Shown: positions 30,280-33,529 of the stretch, in pieces | How the letters are laid out: each line of letters starts with the position of its first letter | Position numbering within the stretch: position 1 is the first letter of the stretch | DNA from: a virus | Strand: one strand, 5' to 3' | DNA length: 33,529 bases | Virus record (IMG/VR): IMGVR_UViG_3300021378_000088 | Span: 1 to 33,529 of that record | Notes under the pieces: generated by a model | Seen by the model: the letters and a program-made list of their open reading frames with translations, nothing else | Told to the model about the DNA's origin: nothing | Database searches by the model: none | Translations under genes and position numbers: made by a program

Positions 30280-30573
30280 TTAGTATGCATAAGACCCATC
30301 ATTATTTCTAATAGTGTCTGATGCTGTGTCGGTAATTGAACCAAAGTCTTGTGTGTCAACTCTAACACCAGTAATTTCACCTAGTGAAGTATAACCACGA
30401 GTTCTTCCAGTTGAACCACCTGTTGCAGAACTATGTCCTGCGCCTCTAGTTGGTAAATCGTCACCGCTGTCTGTTATAACACCAAAGTCATCCATTTCTC
30501 TTAAATCGATAGTACGTCTAACCTTAATCTTTGCCATTCCAGCGATTGCTCTTAAACCTCTGTATCTTGCCAT
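30280..30573 (-). CDS. Small putative virion protein with DFGxITD repeats, 97 aa
   Basis: The ATG at 30573 is chosen because GGGAG lies nine to ten bases upstream; longer readings would start almost at the predicted transcription start. The N-terminus is basic (MARYRGLRAIAGMAKIKVRR), followed by DDFGVITDSGDDL near residue 28 and QDFGSITDTASD near 77, with a Gly/Ser/Thr/Arg-rich link between. The D(F/Y)GxITD motif also ends the fibre at 9686. The gene has its own late promoter and terminator and stands alone on the minus strand. Probably a small virion protein (inference); the family is otherwise unknown. Confidence 0.82.
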   Translation of the reverse strand: MARYRGLRAIAGMAKIKVRRTIDLREMDDFGVITDSGDDLPTRGAGHSSATGGSTGRTRGYTSLGEITGVRVDTQDFGSITDTASDTIRNNDGSYAY

Positions 30574-30627
30574 TTTTATTTCTCCCATATGAATGATGTT
30601 GAAGTGGGAATCTCCAATCATCAATAG

Positions 30628-30635
30628 TATTTATC
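30628..30635 (-). promoter_or_regulatory. T4-type late promoter, GATAAATA, minus strand
   Basis: Left member of the divergent pair, driving the small gene at 30280-30573 through a leader of about 50 bases. Confidence 0.82.
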
Positions 30636-30663
30636 ATATCTGACAGATACATAATATACATAT

Positions 30664-30671
30664 GATAAATA
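30664..30671 (+). promoter_or_regulatory. T4-type late promoter, GATAAATA
   Basis: Right member of the divergent pair, driving gp17 at 30696. The leader is under 20 bases with only a weak ribosome-binding site (AAGTGAG). Confidence 0.82.
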
Positions 30672-30695
30672 CTATTATAATTAAGTGAGTATTTA

Positions 30696-32255
30696 ATGGC
30701 AGATTTAACTAAAAAACCATATCAAAAAACACAATTTAGTAATACACAGTTGTTAGAATTTAGCAAGTGTATGACTGACCCTTTCTATTTTTTGAATCAG
30801 TATTTCTGGATTCAGCATCCCACAAAAGGTCAAATACTATATGCGGCATATGAATATCAACAAGATTTAGCAGATTCTTATCATAATTATAGATTTTCTA
30901 TATCTATGTTGGGCAGACAGATGGGTAAATCAACTACAGCGGCTGGTTATCTACTATGGTATGCAATGTTCAATCCAGACCAAACAGTTCTGATTGCGGC
31001 ACACAAATATTCTGGTGCCCAAGAGATTATGCACAGAATTAGATATGCATATGAGATGTGTCCAGATTTTATTCGTGCTGGTGTAACAAATTACAACAAA
31101 GGTAGTATCGAATTCGACAATGGCTCACGTATTATTGCTCAAGCAACAACTGAAAACACTGGTCGTGGTCTTTCAATCTCATTACTATACGCAGATGAGT
31201 TTGCGTTTGTGCGACCAACTATTGCAAAAGAGTTTTGGACTTCTATATCTCCGACACTAGCAACAGGTGGTAAAGCAATTATCACATCAACCCCAAACTT
31301 AGATGATGACCAATTTGCAATCATTTGGGCAGGTGCTAATAAACAATTAGATGATTATGGAAATGAAACAGATGTAGGCATAAATGGCTTTAAACCATAT
31401 AAAGCATTATGGCATCAACATCCAGATAGAGATAAGCAATGGTCAGTTGAAGAAGAAGCACGTGTTGGTAAAGAACGTTTTCTAAGAGAACACGAATGTC
31501 AGTTTATTGCTTACGATGAAACTCTAGTAAACAGTCTGAAGTTGTCAGGAATTAAAGGAAAAGAACCGATACTAAGAACAGGACAAGTTAGGTGGTATGA
31601 AGATATCAATAAAGAGTCTACATATGTTATAGGATTAGACCCGGCTATGGGAACAGGCGGTGATAATGCCGCTATTCAAGTATGGGCATTACCAGAACTT
31701 ACACAGGTTGCAGAGTGGCAGAATAATAGAACAGATATTAGAGGACAAGTACAAACAATGCATACAGTTCTTACTATCATTAAAGATGAAATGAAAGAAC
31801 TAGGCAATTCATCACCTGACATATATTGGTCAGTAGAAAACAATTCATTAGGAGAAGCCGCTCTTATAGTTATTGAAGAAATGGATGAAGATAAATTCCC
31901 CGGAACATTCTTACATGAACCGAAGAAGAAAGGAAGACAAAGAGCATCCAGAAAAGGATTCACTACTACTTATAAGACAAAAATCACAGCCTGTATGAAG
32001 ATGAAATCTTGGATTGAAAGTGATAAGATGACTCCATTAAGTAAAAATTTTATAAGAGAACTGAAAACTTTCATAGCAAAAGGTAAAAGTTATGAAGGGA
32101 AAACAGGAGAAACAGACGATTTGGTTTCAGCAACACTATTATGTGTAAGACAAATACAAGTTATAAGTAGATTTGAAGAAGGATATGAAGAACTACTTGG
32201 AGAGACATTAGATAGTGATGTGGAATATAACGACCCTCTTCCTGTGATATTTTGA
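30696..32255 (+). CDS. gp17: Terminase large subunit, gp17-like, 519 aa
   Basis: The ATPase half has Walker A GRQMGKST (73-80), Walker B LLYADE (163-168) and the coupling motif TSTP (197-200). The nuclease half has catalytic acids D315 in VIGLDPAMGTGGDNAA, E381 in YWSVENNSLGEA and D474/D475 in GETDDLVSATLL. This is the packaging motor that docks on the portal, pumps DNA with ATP and cuts concatemers. T4 gp17 is 610 residues; here the N-terminal region before Walker A is short. It is the surest marker that the window belongs to a T4-like phage. The gene has its own late promoter and its stop overlaps the next one. Confidence 0.97.
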   Translation: MADLTKKPYQKTQFSNTQLLEFSKCMTDPFYFLNQYFWIQHPTKGQILYAAYEYQQDLADSYHNYRFSISMLGRQMGKSTTAAGYLLWYAMFNPDQTVLIAAHKYSGAQEIMHRIRYAYEMCPDFIRAGVTNYNKGSIEFDNGSRIIAQATTENTGRGLSISLLYADEFAFVRPTIAKEFWTSISPTLATGGKAIITSTPNLDDDQFAIIWAGANKQLDDYGNETDVGINGFKPYKALWHQHPDRDKQWSVEEEARVGKERFLREHECQFIAYDETLVNSLKLSGIKGKEPILRTGQVRWYEDINKESTYVIGLDPAMGTGGDNAAIQVWALPELTQVAEWQNNRTDIRGQVQTMHTVLTIIKDEMKELGNSSPDIYWSVENNSLGEAALIVIEEMDEDKFPGTFLHEPKKKGRQRASRKGFTTTYKTKITACMKMKSWIESDKMTPLSKNFIRELKTFIAKGKSYEGKTGETDDLVSATLLCVRQIQVISRFEEGYEELLGETLDSDVEYNDPLPVIF

Positions 32256-32261
32256 TAAATA
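32254..32261 (+). promoter_or_regulatory. T4-type late promoter, GATAAATA
   Basis: GATAAATACT form overlapping the TGA stop of gp17. The gene at 32289 follows with AGGACGAG in the leader. Confidence 0.8.
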
Positions 32262-32288
32262 CTACCAAATAGGACGAGAACAAAAATT

Positions 32289-33529
32289 ATGGCTATAAAT
32301 TTAGATAATATCGCAACAAAAGTAATGAAATTAATGCAGGGAACAGGACTTCAAATGAAGATGTTCGATGCTACTAGTGGCAAAAGTGTAGCAATTCCAG
32401 AAGATGCAAGATTTTTTTATGTTAAATCACCAAATATGATGGTTCATATTGATGATACTACAAACGAATTAAAATTTCATATTGGAGAAGATGTCGATAT
32501 TGATAATGAAAGTGTCAATAATATGATGAAACAATTGAAATCTTTGGCACATACTAACATGTTAGATTTTGATATTCGCTCATTCGGAAAACATATCGAA
32601 CCTAAAAACTATGCATACAAAGTTAAACAAAATAAGGAGCAAACCATGACAGACCACGTCAATGAAGGCATGGGCCCATTGTCGGGCTCTTCAAAAACAA
32701 GCAGACAGACATTAGAAAATGTCCGACTAATTTTAAAACACCGTGCGCCAGTAAACGAAGAATCTCGTGGTTCTCGTTCACGCAACATCTCAGCAATTTT
32801 CGTTGAGACTGGCGAAGGCGAGCGTTTCAAATACCCATTTATTCACTTAAATGGCGCAAGAGCGATGGCAAGACACGTTGCATCAGGTGGTGAAACACAC
32901 GATATGGTAGGAGAAGCAATCATAGAACTGTCTGATAACTTATCAAGGCTAAAAGAATTTATGAATGTTGTGAACAAGCAACAACTAGTAAACGAAACGA
33001 ACCGTGCTGATGTTTGGAATGTTAAACGCAGTGTAATGGCTATCAAAGAAAAGATACAGAGAATACAAGGCGTAAAAGGTTATGCTAATTTTGTAGAAGA
33101 CATGGCTCTTAACGGAAGAAAAACACAAGCAGAAATCTCAGAAGAAATGGTCGATGCATATGTACAGAAATTCACAAAATCTACATTTGAAGAAAACTTA
33201 AAAGATATTTTCCCATTACTACATAAAGTAAATGAAGAAGAATTTGAAAATCGCAGAGATGGACAGACTGCCAGAATTAAAGAGATAATGACAGCAACAG
33301 TTAAGAAGACTGGCGAAAGAATTAACACAATTACTTTCGGCGCACCAAGCAATCAATCTTATGATTATGATAAAATTAAGAAACAGTTCGCAGAACCACG
33401 TACGCCAGAAGAAGCGGCACAACTTAAGATTAATAAGATAGCAATGACATTTGATGACCTTGCTGATAGAGTTCAAGTAGATACATTATTAGACAAGAAA
33501 GGCAAAAAGAAAGGTCACGATTTAGCGGC
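32289..33529 (+). CDS. Conserved marine myovirus protein, 3' end outside window
   Basis: The frame is open from ATG 32289 to the end of the window (413 codons). Residues 1-115 form one unit (MKMFDATSGKSVAIPEDARF, then MMVHIDD and RSFGKHIEPKNYAY). A second, mostly helical unit begins near residue 120 (SRQTLENVRLILKHRAPVNE, then RSRNISAIFVETGEGERFKY and HLNGARAMARHVASGG). An in-frame ATG at 32646 preceded by AAGGAG could allow a shorter internal product. From memory this two-part protein recurs in T4-like marine phages without assigned function. Position after gp17 and a late promoter suggest a virion or assembly role. Confidence 0.82.
   Translation, partial: MAINLDNIATKVMKLMQGTGLQMKMFDATSGKSVAIPEDARFFYVKSPNMMVHIDDTTNELKFHIGEDVDIDNESVNNMMKQLKSLAHTNMLDFDIRSFGKHIEPKNYAYKVKQNKEQTMTDHVNEGMGPLSGSSKTSRQTLENVRLILKHRAPVNEESRGSRSRNISAIFVETGEGERFKYPFIHLNGARAMARHVASGGETHDMVGEAIIELSDNLSRLKEFMNVVNKQQLVNETNRADVWNVKRSVMAIKEKIQRIQGVKGYANFVEDMALNGRKTQAEISEEMVDAYVQKFTKSTFEENLKDIFPLLHKVNEEEFENRRDGQTARIKEIMTATVKKTGERINTITFGAPSNQSYDYDKIKKQFAEPRTPEEAAQLKINKIAMTFDDLADRVQVDTLLDKKGKKKGHDLA

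Larger units (their letters stand above)
30623..30676. repeat. 17-bp inverted repeat carrying divergent late promoters
   Basis: AATAGTATTTATCATAT (30623-30639) and its exact complement ATATGATAAATACTATT (30660-30676) flank a 20-base spacer. Each arm contains one GATAAATA octamer pointing outward. The match exceeds the octamer by nine bases and is perfect. Confidence 0.9.

Noticed and set aside
30574-30624. 17-residue extension of the small minus-strand protein
   Set aside because: It would start at or before the expected transcription start, while the inner ATG has GGGAG at correct spacing.
1-33529. Integrase, attachment sites or insertion sequences
   Set aside because: No recombinase or transposase motifs and no flanking repeats were seen; everything fits a lytic T4-like structural region.

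Overview
The window is part of the virion-gene region of a T4-like myovirus, almost certainly marine. Recognisable T4 homologues are the large terminase gp17, a likely small terminase gp16, sheath gp18, tube gp19, neck proteins gp13 and gp14, sheath-completion protein gp15 and head-completion nuclease gp4. The very long glycine/threonine/aspartate-rich fibre genes, the YADLAERY fibre C-terminus and the PhyH-type dioxygenase resemble marine T4-like phages of cyanobacteria and SAR11. A DUF1289 gene and near-consensus sigma-70 promoters suit a proteobacterial host such as SAR11. The host call is inference.

Layout. Bases 1-11960 hold five fibre or adhesin-like genes and one 85-residue protein, all on the + strand. 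Most are separate units with a T4-type late promoter (GATAAATA or TATAAATA), and several have an intrinsic terminator and a long folded leader. Bases 11984-12267 hold a probable minus-strand non-coding RNA with its own sigma-70 promoter and a terminator shared with the opposite strand. Bases 12281-15861 are a minus-strand operon (gp14, gp15, Nudix hydrolase, unknown protein). Bases 15960-19687 carry a 2OG-Fe(II) dioxygenase, an unknown 427-residue protein, gp13, a DUF1289 protein and a dNMP kinase. Bases 19785-27802 carry the sheath, a CCA-adding-type nucleotidyltransferase, two small proteins, the tail tube, a tube-like protein, a small protein and gp4. Bases 27961-33529 carry the putative gp16, two acidic proteins, a small minus-strand protein, gp17 and a conserved gene that runs off the window.

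Regulation. Seventeen T4-type late octamers can be placed; 15 read (G/T)ATAAATA exactly and two are variants. Three near-perfect sigma-70 promoters lie inside this late region, in front of the unknown 427-residue gene, the dNMP kinase and the non-coding RNA, and suggest early-expressed islands.

Most worth following up: (1) three tandem hairpins with the same loop, TGAGA-N3/4-TTCCG, in the leader of the 1543-residue fibre gene; (2) the minus-strand RNA at 12 kb; (3) a late, apparently leaderless CCA-adding-type enzyme whose N-terminus, MRINEVILHE, resembles a T4 capsid-targeting sequence, so that it might be packaged and injected. The clearest targeting-like sequence, MKTFKQYLTE, is on the protein at 28518. 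All three are predictions from sequence alone.
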